A DNA stretch of 64,000 nucleotides, taken from NCBI RefSeq assembly GCF_000004075.3, contig NC_026661.2:2480001-2544000 (forward strand), written 5' to 3'. This document shows positions 1-11,358 of this stretch, piece by piece; within the stretch, counting starts at the first letter, position 1, and every line of letters begins with the position of its first letter. This DNA comes from Cucumis sativus. Taxonomy: Eukaryota > Streptophyta > Magnoliopsida > Cucurbitales > Cucurbitaceae. The notes beneath the pieces are model-generated. The model did no database searches. It saw only the letters and a program-made list of their open reading frames with translations, and had not been told where the DNA came from. Position numbers and translations under genes: made by a program.

Positions 1-990
1 CGCCACTTATACCAACGAGGAAATGACCATTTTCGCAACTATTAATCTTCCCACTGGTTTAACCACCATCAATCAGGTGTGGCAAGAAGGTCCCATGAGT
101 CAAGGCTCTCCAGCTTCCCATAACATTGTCGGGGACAATCGACTGTCACTTGGTACTCTGAATTTGCTTACTGGATCTAGCACAGTGGCAGTGGATTCTG
201 TTCTTAAGAGAAGAAACGTAAGTCTCACGTCTTTTTTTTTTCTTCTTTTAATCGGGGTTTGTTTTATTTTCTCCATTTGTGAAACCCTTTGGAGGATTTG
301 GTCTAATTTGTGGGTTCTAATTTTCAGATTCATGGAGTTTTGAATGCGGTGAGTTGGGGGACTTTAATGCCAATGGGAGCCATTTTCGCTCGATATTTGA
401 AGGTCTTTAAGGCTGCAGATCCTGCTTGGTTTTACCTTCATGTCGCCTGCCAGACCTCCGCCTACGCTGTCGGTGTCGCCGGCTGGGCTACCGGTATCAA
501 ACTCGGCGGCGAGTCGGCTGCAGTTCAATACACTACTCATCGCAACATTGGGATTGCTCTGTTTGCCCTAGGAACTCTTCAGGTAATTTAAATTAAACCA
601 TACAAAAGAATCCCTTTGAAATCTATTTGAGTCGTTATCACAACTTAATGGTTTTGGATTTGTTTTTTTTTTGCTTTAAAACAGGTTTTTGCTTTGCTTT
701 TGAGGCCAAACAAGGATCACAAGTACAGAATTTATTGGAATATTTACCATCACTCCATAGGATACAGTGTGATCATTATGAGTATCATCAATGTGTTCGA
801 AGGTTTAAAAATCTTGAGTCCTGAAAATAAATGGAGAAGAGCTTACACTGGAGTCATCATCTTCTTGGGGGCTGTGGCCTTTGTTCTCGAACTTATTACA
901 TGGTTCATTGTGATCAAGAGAAGGAGATCCAATTCCAATAAGTTCCCACATAACATTAATTCTAATGCCAAAGTAGAAAACAGAGTCTAG
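1..990 (+). CDS. Cytochrome b561 and DOMON domain protein, 3' part
   Basis: Partial gene; the 5' end lies before the window. Exons are <1-217, 328-582 and 685-990 (stop TAG 988-990), all with GT-AG borders and codon-boundary junctions. The first visible residues ([17 protein letters not shown]) are the end of a DOMON domain. A cytochrome b561 core follows, with histidines in the expected places for two haem b groups: [30 protein letters not shown] and [10 protein letters not shown]. Five hydrophobic segments are visible, and the tail is short and basic (KRRRSNSNK). CYBDOM proteins of this type (auxin-responsive AIR12-like family, Arabidopsis At5g35735/At3g25290) are thought to move electrons from cytosolic ascorbate across the plasma membrane. 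I am confident of the family; the exact paralogue cannot be named without the missing N-terminus. Confidence 0.9.
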
Positions 991-2150
991 TCCCTTTCTT
1001 TCTTGTCCATCTCAACAAGTTCCATTAGTTCTTCTTAAGAGGTTTTGGGTTTTGTTTGATTTTCATGTAAGATTTCTTAGTGTTTGTTTGTTTGTATTTT
1101 CTTTTATATACTTATTTTTGTAAAGATAAAGAGCTGTCTCTTTTTTCTCATTCATGATTATATTGTGGAATTTTTTTTCCATTGTATCAATAAACAAATG
1201 ATCTTTACTTATAAGAGTTATTTTGGTCTCAACCTTCCACAAAAGTCTACATTGGATTCAAAGTTTTGGTATAATTATGGATACTCAACCAATTTTATCC
1301 AACTTGGTTAAAATCTTTGTGGTTAGAGGTTGGATTTAAAAAAAATGTATAAATATTATTCTTAAATATTTTGAATATGTACGATAAAAAGTCCAACTAT
1401 TTAACCTCGATTATATAGTAAAATTTAATTTGGATTTTGCACGAAAAATACTTTTTTTTAAAGTTTAGTGATTTCTCTACCAAAAACTTACCCAACATAT
1501 AAAACGGATATTTTTGTCAACTCGATTATAACCTAGTAGATAGAGTTATCGATTAACATCTTAGAAATCAATAGTACAATCATGTACCATGAATTGATGA
1601 ACTATACAAATAAACACTTATCAAATCTAGAGGTTAACGTTGATCCTTTCTTAAATATTAAACATAAATGTGATTATAAATTTTTATCTTCGAGTATGTA
1701 ACACTTTGGGTCTCTTAATTTAGTTTATATTTGACTCAAGAGTGACGTTTTAGATATTTGGAAAATAGTGCTAAATGAACCAAACCTTAACAATCCTACC
1801 GGACTAGGACAAATAGTTAATAGAAGAGAAAAAAATTGATTTAACTTTTGAAGACTTTTCGGGATGAAGATTATATTAATACTATTGAACCAAAGTTTAC
1901 TTAATTGCTAATAAATAGTTATTATACTGGGAACATAAGCCTAACTTAATTTAGTGTAAATATGCAGTATTGACTATATATTTTATAGACTATAAATGTT
2001 TAAATTTTAATATTTTTAAAAAGAAAAATAAATGTTAGCTTTTATCTTTCTTTAATTTTGTCATTTTAAAGAAAACTAAAAAAATATAAAAAATAGTATA
2101 ATAGCAAGAAAAATTATAGTAAATGACAAAACGGCAAAAAACCAGTAAAA

Positions 2151-2304
2151 AATATTTACAAAATATAACAATATTTCATATTCTATGAATGATAAATATT
2201 AACAAACATTGATAGATTTCTATTAATGTCTATCAACACTTATAAAAATTTGTCTGTGATTATCATTTATAGAATATGAAATTTTGTTATATCTTGTAAA
2301 TATT
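2151..2304. repeat. Inverted-repeat (MITE-like) hairpin element
   Basis: The left arm 2151-2197 and right arm 2259-2304 are near-perfect reverse complements (for example TTTCATATTCTATGAATGAT against ATCATTTATAGAATATGAAA, 19 of 20). The loop contains further CTATCAA/TTGATAG motifs. Related arm sequence recurs near 27410 and 28080, so this is one copy of a dispersed family. No target-site duplication is obvious. Confidence 0.65.
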
Positions 2305-2869
2305 TTGACTGTTATATTTGAAAACACTCCCTTAACATTGTTAAGAAGGTTAATTAATTAATAATAATTCTAGTAGGGAGCAATTTTAGAATAATAATTA
2401 AGTTTTAGCAACAATTTTTTTTAAAAATTACAAATATAGCAAAGTCTATCAATGATAGAGTTCTATCGTTGATACGACTCTATAGACCAATATTTTTAAT
2501 ATAGTCTATGTTCTATCAATTATGACTTTAACATATTTTTGTTATATTTGTATTTTTTTAAATGTTGTTATATATGTTAATATTTTGAATATAATTATTA
2601 TATTTACAATTATTTGATTAACGAAGGATAGAGTGACATTTGAAAGTAATTGCAAATTTAGCTTAAAAAAATTTCAATCTTTCCTTCATTTTTTTAATTT
2701 CTCATTGAACCTTTACAATTATATATGTATTCTTGCTATTGGTCTTCTTTCTTCTCATTTTTTTCCCATCTCTTTCACCCTCCTCCCTTTGATCTCTATC
2801 ACCCTCGTCCGTTTGAGGCTTCTAACCCTGAAATTCTCCAATTAATTCATCGTTAAATTCTGGAATGAC

Positions 2870-3470
2870 ATAATATAAGGCTATCAGTGATAGAAGTTGA
2901 TCAATGATATACTTCTATTATCAATAAAAAAAATTATAAGTAATTGAAGTTTATCATTAATAAACTTCTATCTAAGGATAAAAACATCAGCGATAAGATA
3001 GAAGATAAATAAAAAAAACGTGAGTAGCTCTAACATATTTTTAATGATAATAGAAGTTTACCAATGATAAAATTTATCACTGATACACTTTTATTAGTGA
3101 TAGAATCATTAGTGGATAAACTTTTTGCCAATTAGAGAAACTAAAAGAAAAGAATCGAATCAAGCAAATATGTTTTCACTAATACAAGTTTATTGGTTAT
3201 AAAAGCCTATCACGAACAGTGTGCTATCACAGATAAACCAGTAAATATCAATGTTAGAGATCTATCATTGGTATACTACTATATTTCTTTGATAGAATTA
3301 TATCATTGATATAAAAGCACTTTTGTGATAGTATAGTATTATTATTTGACTCTTATAATCCTTTGATAAAATTATAATAGTTTTATAAAAATATAAGTGA
3401 TAAAAACCTATTAGTAATAGTGTGGTATCAAAGATAGACTTCTTATAGAAGTTTATCAATGATATAATCA
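2870..3470. repeat. Cluster of GATAGAAGTTTATCA-type palindromic repeats
   Basis: A 600-bp stretch in which short units of the form GATAGAAGTT.ATCA.TGATA recur many times in both orientations without a fixed period. It looks like a degraded pile-up of the inverted-repeat family seen at 2151-2304. Confidence 0.5.
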
Positions 3471-3725
3471 GTGCTTTTAGTAGGCTTTTTGGACATTTTC
3501 TATGGGTTGAAGACTAATCTTTCTATATTTGTAATTAGTTTTCAAAATGGTTATTATTACAATATTTATCCTCATTTTGCTATATATGCAAATAACCAAA
3601 AAAATTATTTGCATCTCATTGGAATTGAAACACGAGTGTCGTCAGAAGAGCTGCACATACACAAACCAACCTAGCGACTTGATTTTTAAAAAATTAATTT
3701 CTTAAAAAATATTTTATCCTTTTAA

Positions 3726-3850
3726 AGGGGTGTTTGGCTCACCAACATGAGTTGAGTTGGTATAATATACCAACTTATTGTTTGATCCACTTTCTTTAAA
3801 TGTTGATGGATTTGAGTTGATATATTTTACCAACTCACCTCAACTCTCCA
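3726..3850. repeat. Possible MITE end: GGGTGTTTGGCTCACCAAC
   Basis: Begins GGGTGTTTGGCTCACCAAC, a sequence type common at the ends of plant non-autonomous elements. It contains a strong local palindrome (GAGTTGGTATAATATACCAACT, shown here as two halves GAGTTGGTATA and TATACCAACT). The other boundary and a target duplication were not found. Confidence 0.35.
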
Positions 3851-3924
3851 TTTTTTCAATGTTTTCAATGCTTCCATTCATTGACCACCGTAAAAAAGCA
3901 TTGTTGCTTCACTTTGGGAACTAG

Positions 3925-4270
3925 CTCCGACGACCACTTTCACATGCCCAACTCTAAGCTTCGACGACCAATTCCTAGCTCTGACAATCAGCTTGAACAC
4001 AACTTCAACAACCAATTCTAGGCCCTGACAATCACTTTGATGACAACTCAAATGACCAATTCTAGGCTTTGATAGTCACTCTAAGGACAACTCCAACGAC
4101 TAATTTTGGGTTCCAACAATTACTCTGATTACAAACTTTGGTGACCAATTCTGACAACCAATTTTCAGGCTCCAACAATCACTTTGATGACAATGCTGAC
4201 GACCACCTTCTCGTAGTCAACTCCAATGATCAACTCCTAGCGCAACTCCAATGATCAACTCCTAGCGCCG
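3925..4270. repeat. Degenerate tandem array, about 55-bp unit
   Basis: Repeats a unit resembling CTCCGACAATCACTTTGATGAC followed by AACTCCAACGACCAATTC, at roughly 50-60 bp spacing and diverged. It ends in a perfect 25-bp tandem duplication (4218-4242 and 4243-4267). GC content is higher than in the surroundings. No open frame runs through it. Confidence 0.5.
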
Positions 4271-5494
4271 ACATCCATCTTCGATGACAATTTCATATGG
4301 TAGAGACTCTTTGGTTTCTCATTTTATTTAATTATATTCTTTGTAAAAAAATGTGGTTGGCTAATTGTTGTTTTTGTTATCTTAAAAAAAATAATTGTTG
4401 TTCTTGTGCTTTACTAAAAATTCAAAGGAAGAAAAACCTTTTTAAAAATTGTAACGCATATTATATTCAAACGAAAAGATGGACAAAATTATTTTTAAAA
4501 AAATCAAAACAAAAACAAAAATAGATTATGAAAAGTTAAAAGAAACACCACACGCATGTGGCATATGGATTCAACCCTGCACCCTAAATATAGACATATG
4601 AACTTTACACCCGAAACATAGGCATATAAGTTTTTCAAATATATACACTCACTAAACATCTAAACTTCATACATGCTATATCAACTTAACATCCTAAATA
4701 AACGTTTAGAGATAGTATATTTGAATTTCTTTTCAAGTGACAAACTATTTTTAAACAATAATATTTTTATAAATATTTTGACCATTTTGATAGATATAGA
4801 TTTATGAAGATGGATCAAAACTAGGATTCTAGTGAGAGTAGAAGCCCATGGACAGAGAGAATTCTGAGATGACTTACCAAGGCAATGGAAATGTGTTCCA
4901 TCAATAACCATCCTTAACCTTGAGAAGATCAATCAAAGTGGATTAACATAAGATTCATGAGAGAGCCTCATGGTAGGTTGAAGTCTAAAGGTAGCTTTGA
5001 GGACTTTTGAAAGACCTATTGGATGGCATCAAAGTGATTGAGAATTCTCAATGATGCATAAAGAAACAATTGAATAGTTAAGTGCACTTAACAATGGTGG
5101 TAGTGCATACCCAAAGTAATGACTCAATAGTTATAGAAATTTGAAATGAGCAATTATGTGCAAAAACATCAGTTATACAATAATAACTTTTAAAGACAAC
5201 CAAACTCATGGATGAAAGGTATGTCTAAATTCTTTTACTATTTTTTACTATCAAGTTGATCACAAGCTTGAAATTGATTTTACAGTAAAATTTGTGTAAC
5301 TCGACATGACTCCATTTTTTATTATCAACAAAAGCTAAAATGTTTTTTTTTATTACTAAAGCTATATTTTTTTAAAAAGTAATTTATAAGTTAAAAAAAT
5401 TGAGATTTTCGAGTATGAGACCTAATTTTTGAATGTCATTATGCAACTTTGACCTTGACCCCAATTTCTAAAAGGAAAAACAAGGTTGAAAACT

Positions 5495-5730
5495 TAGGGA
5501 CCGTTTGGCCCTCAGATTATAAAGGATTAACTCACTCCATGTTTATCCCAAAGATTAGGACTATTATATATATTTTTATTTATTTTGTTCCCCACTCCCT
5601 CCTTTTAATATTTCTCAATATTCCCCACTATCAGTTTCACTATTTTTCATCTGTCATCTCTCCTATATGTCACTATTTCACTATTACTCACTTCACCAAA
5701 CATGAATAATAACAACCCAAACGGTAATAA
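5495..5730. repeat. Possible small transposon with ACCGTTTGG / CCAAACGGT ends
   Basis: GGGACCGTTTGGCCC near 5498 is matched by the inverted ACCCAAACGGT near 5716. The inverted match is only about 9-10 bases and the flanks are not duplicated, so this is a weak call. Confidence 0.3.
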
Positions 5731-5939
5731 TCTGCACCTCAAACACATTCTATAATAACGACCCAAATGCTGTGTCCGTTAGCATCGGTTGTGGTATAAA
5801 AATTTTGTTAGAAAATAAAAATGAAGATGAAGTAGAGGGTAATTAGGATGCATGGATGAGTCATGAAAGTGGAGTGTGATGCATATGCATGTGATGATGA
5901 TGGATGATCATCTTGTTCATGCCGCATTCCAACAAAATC

Positions 5940-6237
5940 CCCATTTCCCATTTTCTCTCTCTTCTTCTTCTCCTTCTCCTTCTCCGTCTCCTTCTTCTTC
6001 TTCTCGTCACTCTTCACCTTCTTCCTTTAGGGTTTCTGGGACTTATACACTATCACTCTCACAACTTTCTTAATTTCTCGATTTGCGCCTAATTATCCCA
6101 ATCCATGATCCCAATCTAACATCTTTTTCAACTCGCATTCTCCTTCAGAGTTTGCTTTGCTTAGTCTTCTTTTTTTTTTCTTCTTCTGTAGCTGCCATAA
6201 CTCGGATAGTATCATAGATTATTAGCAGGATTAATTC
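5940..6237 (+). promoter_or_regulatory. Pyrimidine-rich leader of EBS with small upstream ORF
   Basis: The 300 bases before the EBS start are dominated by TTCTTCTCC repeats (5955-6012) and T-runs (6170-6190), typical of plant 5' UTRs. A five-codon upstream ORF including its stop (ATG ATC CCA ATC TAA) lies at 6105-6119, if the transcript starts before it. No transcription start can be fixed from sequence alone. Confidence 0.45.
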
Positions 6238-8426
6238 ATGGCCAAGACTAAACCTGGGAAGAAAGATCTTGATTCATACACCATCAAAGGCACCAACAAA
6301 ATTGTTCGACGTATTGTCTCTCTGAGAACAAAGATTCCTTTTGTTCTTCTTCTTCTTCTTCTTCTTTTGTTTTTGGGTTTACATTCCCTTGCCCAAACTC
6401 CTTCCCGTTTTTGTTGCTTGTTTGTGTTCAAAGCGACACTTAATTGGTCATTTTCTTCGCAATATGACTTTTTGTCATTCAAAGTTTTGGCTTGCATTTT
6501 CTCTAATTGCTTTTGGTTGCTTCTAGTGTGTGTCATTGATTTTTGGAATTGGGTTTTTTGTGTTGGTTGTTATTTGCAGATGGTGACTGTGTGTTAATGC
6601 GACCGTCGGACTCTGATAAGCCTCCATACGTTGCTCGAGTTGAAAAAATTGAAGCTGATCATCGGAACAATGTGAAGGTTCGAGTTCGGTGGTATTATCG
6701 ACCCGAAGAATCAATTGGAGGTCGGAGGCAGTTTCATGGGGCAAAGGAGCTTTTTCTCTCCGACCATTTTGATGTTCAGAGTGCTCACACGATAGAGGGC
6801 AAATGCACGGTGCACACTTTTAAAAATTATACCAAACTTGAGAATGTTGGTGCGGAGGATTACTTTTGCAGATTCGAGTACAAGGCTGCCACTGGCGGAT
6901 TCACACCAGACCGTGTAGCTGTGTGAGTTCTATGGTGCACTTTCATTTTTCTATTAAAACAAGCTTAAGTTTTTATTTGTATTCGAACATTTGTGTTTTA
7001 TCTTGGTTTTGGGGTTTGTTTGAATTGCAGGTACTGTAAATGTGAGATGCCATACAACCCCGATGACCTTATGGTTCAGTGTGAGGGATGCAAAGATTGG
7101 TAAGTTCTTTGATTTCTTAATCGCCAGCATGTGCTTACTGCTTTGTTTCATCTTCTGCAACTTTTAGGGAGGATAATCTGATGCTTGCTTGTTCTATTAT
7201 TGTATTTGTGTAGCTTTTGTTTGGAGATGGTGTCATCTACCTCCACCTTTTGCAGGATTTTCTATTTATGTAAACTGTTCTTTTATGTACCTAGGCTATT
7301 TTTTGGGCAGATGGTTTTTCTTGGAAATTTAATAGTAGGCACTCTGTTCATGGTAATTGTTATGACATTATGGGGGTTATGTATCAAAATGTGAACGGCA
7401 ATTCCGAGATGAAAAGACTAGTTTCTGATTCTTCAAACTCACATATATGTTATACAGGTTTCATCCATCATGCATGGGAATGACCATTGAAGAAGCGAAG
7501 AAGTTGGATCATTTTTTGTGTTCAGATTGTTCCTCCGAAAATGAAGCAAAGAGGTCCTTGAATGCATTTCCAGTATCACCTTCTGCTGAGGCTAAGGTAA
7601 GGGATGTTAATTCAACTTTATATATGAGGTACACTGCAAAAATGGCATTACATAGAATCAAATTTAGAGGAGCTGAACAACATTTGGATTTTGTGTCGGA
7701 ATTACATAGGACATTATATACCTCTTTGTGGTCAGACCATATAAACCTTAAAAAGTCTAAATTGGATTCCTTGTCAGTTTGTAACTGTTATTGTATATTT
7801 GCAAAATGAAGATTTTGGGAAGAAATGCGACTAAATGAAATCTAACATACAGACAACTCAATTCTTATGATGTGGAGGGCAGAACCTCGAAAGTCTAGAT
7901 CTAGTAGGGTAGTTCTTGAAATGCATTCTATGAAACTCTACTGTAAAGCACATTGAATAATATTAGTGGTCTCGAACACAATTTGGTTTAGGTGACTTAT
8001 AACTTCATTTTCTTATTCCTTTGTCACGATAAAGGAGCTAGGGAATAAAAAGAAGAGAAGAGTCAAGAGGTTTTGATGATTGTAAAGACTATTACAAAGA
8101 CCTACAGAAACCTAAAAAGTACCAATGCTAAGAGAAAGAAGAGTATGGAATGAACGAGTCAATTCAATATGAACCTAGAAGGTGCATTTGAACTCTTTAG
8201 TTTGCCTGGGATTACACCACTCTAGGACTGCCTCTTATGACAAGTAGTTTACATTTGGTACTAGTAGCGGATTCAAAAGTTTTGTTGACTGGAGGTTTTA
8301 TAATGTAATAAAAATAATCTTAAAAAATGTAAGAAATGTACAAAATGGGGCTTGAATCTGGGTCTAGAGGAGTTGGAAGACTACTTTACGACTGGGCCAA
8401 CAAGCAATATCAATATAATGTCAGTC

Positions 8427-8457
<31 letters not shown>

Positions 8458-9489
8458 GAATTCTAGCAAATAGTACAATTTAGGAAATAAACTAAAAATA
8501 TAACATAAGGATAAAATATTCGTAAAGCTAGCAAATGTTGGCTAGTTAACTAGTAAAAGTTTTTAAAATGTCAAGTCTGCAATTCAGTGGCTATCATTGA
8601 TAGTTGCTATCAATAATCGCAACTGATAGCACATTTCTCAAATTGAAAGCTATCACTGCTAGCATCTATCAGTGATGGCAACTTATAGTAGTTATCAATT
8701 GCTATCATGTTGCTAATGTTTGCTATCGTTAATAGCTTTCAATTTGAGAAAATTGAGAAGAAGTACTCTTGATTGTGGCAAAAAGAAAGTTATCACTAAT
8801 AATAACTACCAGTGATAACTTTCAATGTGAGAAAATCGGGAAGAAGTGTGCGACAATCATTTCTCCAATTGAATGCTATCAGTAATAACATCTATTAGTG
8901 ATGACTTTAAATTTGAGAAATTCAAGAAGTCCCCAAAATGGTTGTTGAACGGGGTTTTTTAGTCAAGTTGACCATGTGGGTGATCCCCAGTCAGGTGTTC
9001 GAAGATCACTTGAGTTCTCAGATAATTGTTAGAATCAAGTACCAAAAGAAAAGATCAGAATGGTAATTAATCATGAAATAGATACAAAAATTACATCTCC
9101 CACTCATAACAAATGATTCTGCCATTAATCTCTTTCCTTTCTAATGATCTGAATCACATCTGTTTAGATGCATATGATTGCCCACGTCTTTAAAGTTATC
9201 CAGCATGGATTGTCCTTTTAGTCTCCTCATAGTCAGGTTCTCTCCTAATATTCCTATGGCAATTCAACTCAGGAGGGTGTAACATAGTGTTAGTGTATGG
9301 CTACTTTTTTGGATAATCCCTATGTTTGGCTGTAAAAAGGTCAAAGGCGGTGCAACACTAACAAAATGAATCTTTATCGTGCTTTCTTGTTTTTATTAAT
9401 TGTGAAAGGATTTTAATCAATGAAACAGACATAAGGATTCTCGTGTTGAATTCTCATGCTAGGTGGAGCCAAAGCGCAGGAAGAGATGA
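6238..9489 (+). CDS. EBS: EBS-type BAH-PHD histone reader
   Basis: Exons 6238-6310, 6580-6922, 7031-7099, 7458-7596 and 9463-9489, giving 216 residues. The ATG at 6238 starts [18 protein letters not shown] as in the family. A BAH domain (about 24-140, [19 protein letters not shown]) binds methylated H3K27 in Arabidopsis EBS. A PHD finger (about 140-190, [20 protein letters not shown], then HPSCMG and FLCSDC) binds H3K4me2/3. The last exon of 27 bases encodes VEPKRRKR, a basic nuclear-signal-like tail found in EBS but not in its paralogue SHL; this and [11 protein letters not shown] point to EBS. In Arabidopsis EBS is a nuclear repressor of flowering that switches between active and repressed chromatin marks. 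Intron 4 is 1.87 kb and repeat-filled. Confidence 0.95.
8427..8452. repeat. (AT)n microsatellite in EBS intron 4
   Basis: About 13 uninterrupted AT units. Likely polymorphic in length between accessions. Confidence 0.9.
8580..8935. repeat. Inverted-repeat array in EBS intron 4
   Basis: TTTCTCAAATTGAAAGCTAT near 8634 is matched in reverse complement by ATAGCTTTCAATTTGAGAAA near 8731. Diverged further copies lie near 8818 (GATAACTTTCAATGTGAGAAA), 8861 and 8905. Between them are many CTATCANTGATAG palindromes. The RNA could fold into one or more long hairpins. Confidence 0.7.
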
Positions 9490-11358
9490 TGGGCCGATCA
9501 GGATTCATGGAAGTGACAAGGAGGTGCGATTTCCTGGGCCTTTAGTTTCTGTTAATGTTGATGTGGAAATGTACAGCGAAGATAAGATATTGTGCTCGCA
9601 CAAACCAGAGGTTTTTCTTTCTTAAAAAAACTACAGTGTTCAAAATACATTTACGTGTGCTAAACCTGTGGGGTCAATATTGTGATCTCAGATCTGTGTT
9701 TGTAGTCGTGGGTACACGATGCAAAAACTGCAGTTATTTTTCTTAAGCGCGTAACTTAAGAAAACATTTGCACGGAAATAGAAAGACTAGGACAGAAGTG
9801 TGGAAATGTTGTAATTTGCTTGGCTCTGGCTTTTTTTAAGATTGTATTGAACTGTTCCGAGCCCCCCCTTTTATTATGACGTTTTTTAGTTTCTCTTTTT
9901 CGGGAACAATGATGGGTTGTTTGGAGTGAGCTGGTTTACTGATGGCATCTTTTACGGCTGCATCAACCCAAGAAAGAATGTTAGATTGTTGCTATCTTTC
10001 TTATTGCAGGTGGATTTTGTACTGTGGATGCAATGGTTGGATCTGAAAGCAGGAGAGTATGGAGGTTGGTTCATCCATGGAAGCTATAATATTAGAGTGC
10101 ACCAAAGCTTCTTCCTTTTTTATCACAATTTTCCTTTAAATAGACACTCTTCTGCTTACATGAAGCATTTTCTAGGTAAAATGATGCATTGGACAGAATT
10201 GATTTTGTTGACTTCCACTTCCAGGCAATTGCAGCCATTATATAGCCATTGAGCTCTGAAATTCCTCACCAACTTCGAAAGCAAACATGGGGGATAAACT
10301 TATAGAACTTCCCCATTTTTCTATTTATGATCTCTCATCTCAATTCCTATCATCTAAAGGAATTTGGTGAATGTTTGGGTAAGAATGTGATGAATTTTAT
10401 TTTGATCCCTTTGGGCCAATTTATATTTACTCATGTGCCTTGTATCTGTGCCCACTTACTCTTTGTATAGATCTTTATTAATAATCTTCAGACAACCCTT
10501 CATCCATATATGAATCTAAGAAAACTAACACAAATATGCACATTTTGGATACTTGTATTGGGTAACATTTTTTAAAATACTAACAAGTATATAGAAACAT
10601 TTTTAAAGAATGAAAGAATTATAATAAAATCTGTTAATGGTACATTTCTATTGGTGATATACACGTATTAATGATATACGATCGATTATTGACATTATTT
10701 TAACTTCTGTTATATTTGTAAATTTTTTACATTTGTTACAACTCTCTTTTAAATACAAATAGTTTTTATAGCCTTATTTTGCAACTCACTTTTAAATACA
10801 AATAGTTTTTATAGCCTTATTCTGATAGAGATGCGAAAACTACACCTTTTTTTTCAGCTTCTTACTCCATTTTTCACTTAATAGTATAGTTTTTGACAAA
10901 ATGAGCAAACTTAATTATAAACTTGCAAATATATTAATTAGCAAAGCGACTTTAGATTGTCTATCTTTACAATGGTAAGGAAAAATTGTTAGTAAACTAG
11001 TAAAAGGCATAGGACCGGAAATGAATTATTACAATTTTAGTCTTATTTGCACTGAAGAAGATTGGGACATTCTAGTTTGGATCGCCATTAATTGTTTGGT
11101 TATAATTTGGTCCATAGTTTGGAAAGTATAAAGTCGATGTTATTGCAAAATTTATCCTTATATTCATTTATAGAGTTGTTTACAATGGCATTAAGAAGAG
11201 GGAAAATTATCTACCCGAATATCAAAGAATGATATATTACTACCTAAGAGAATACAGAAATTGACTAGGCATGAAAACCCAGCATGGATTTGTACATATA
11301 CTGAGAAAAAGGAAAAATCAAGGATAGGAAAAGAAGAATACGATAAACAAATTTCGAA
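9490..11358. other. 3' UTR of EBS and convergent intergenic spacer
   Basis: EBS (+) and the beta-adaptin gene (-) end toward each other here. The first 700-800 bases are less AT-rich and may be 3' UTR; a CAG at 10007-10009 after a T-rich run could be a UTR splice acceptor. Beyond about 10300 the DNA is AT-rich with a short tandem duplication (10739-10824). I see no coding gene. Confidence 0.6.
10739..10824. repeat. Two-copy 43-bp tandem duplication
   Basis: The unit CAACTCNCTTTTAAATACAA + ATAGTTTTTATAGCCTTAT occurs at 10739-10781 and again at 10782-10824 with only a few differences, so it is a recent local duplication. Confidence 0.85.

Larger units (their letters stand above)
991..5900. other. 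Intergenic, AT-rich, repeat-dense
   Basis: About 5 kb with no convincing gene. The first 200 bases are the likely 3' UTR of the b561 gene. The rest holds short palindromic CTATCANTGATAG-type repeats, an inverted-repeat element, a degenerate tandem array and two stretches that begin like transposon ends (listed separately). Open frames here are short, low-complexity and match no family I know. Confidence 0.7.

Noticed and set aside
2870-3470. CRISPR-like array of short repeats
   Set aside because: Repeats are palindromic, irregularly spaced and diverged, in a plant nuclear genome; they fit degraded transposon repeats.
5808-6092. Ser/Leu-rich frames before EBS
   Set aside because: Caused by TTCTTCTCC repeats in the leader; no start context or domain.
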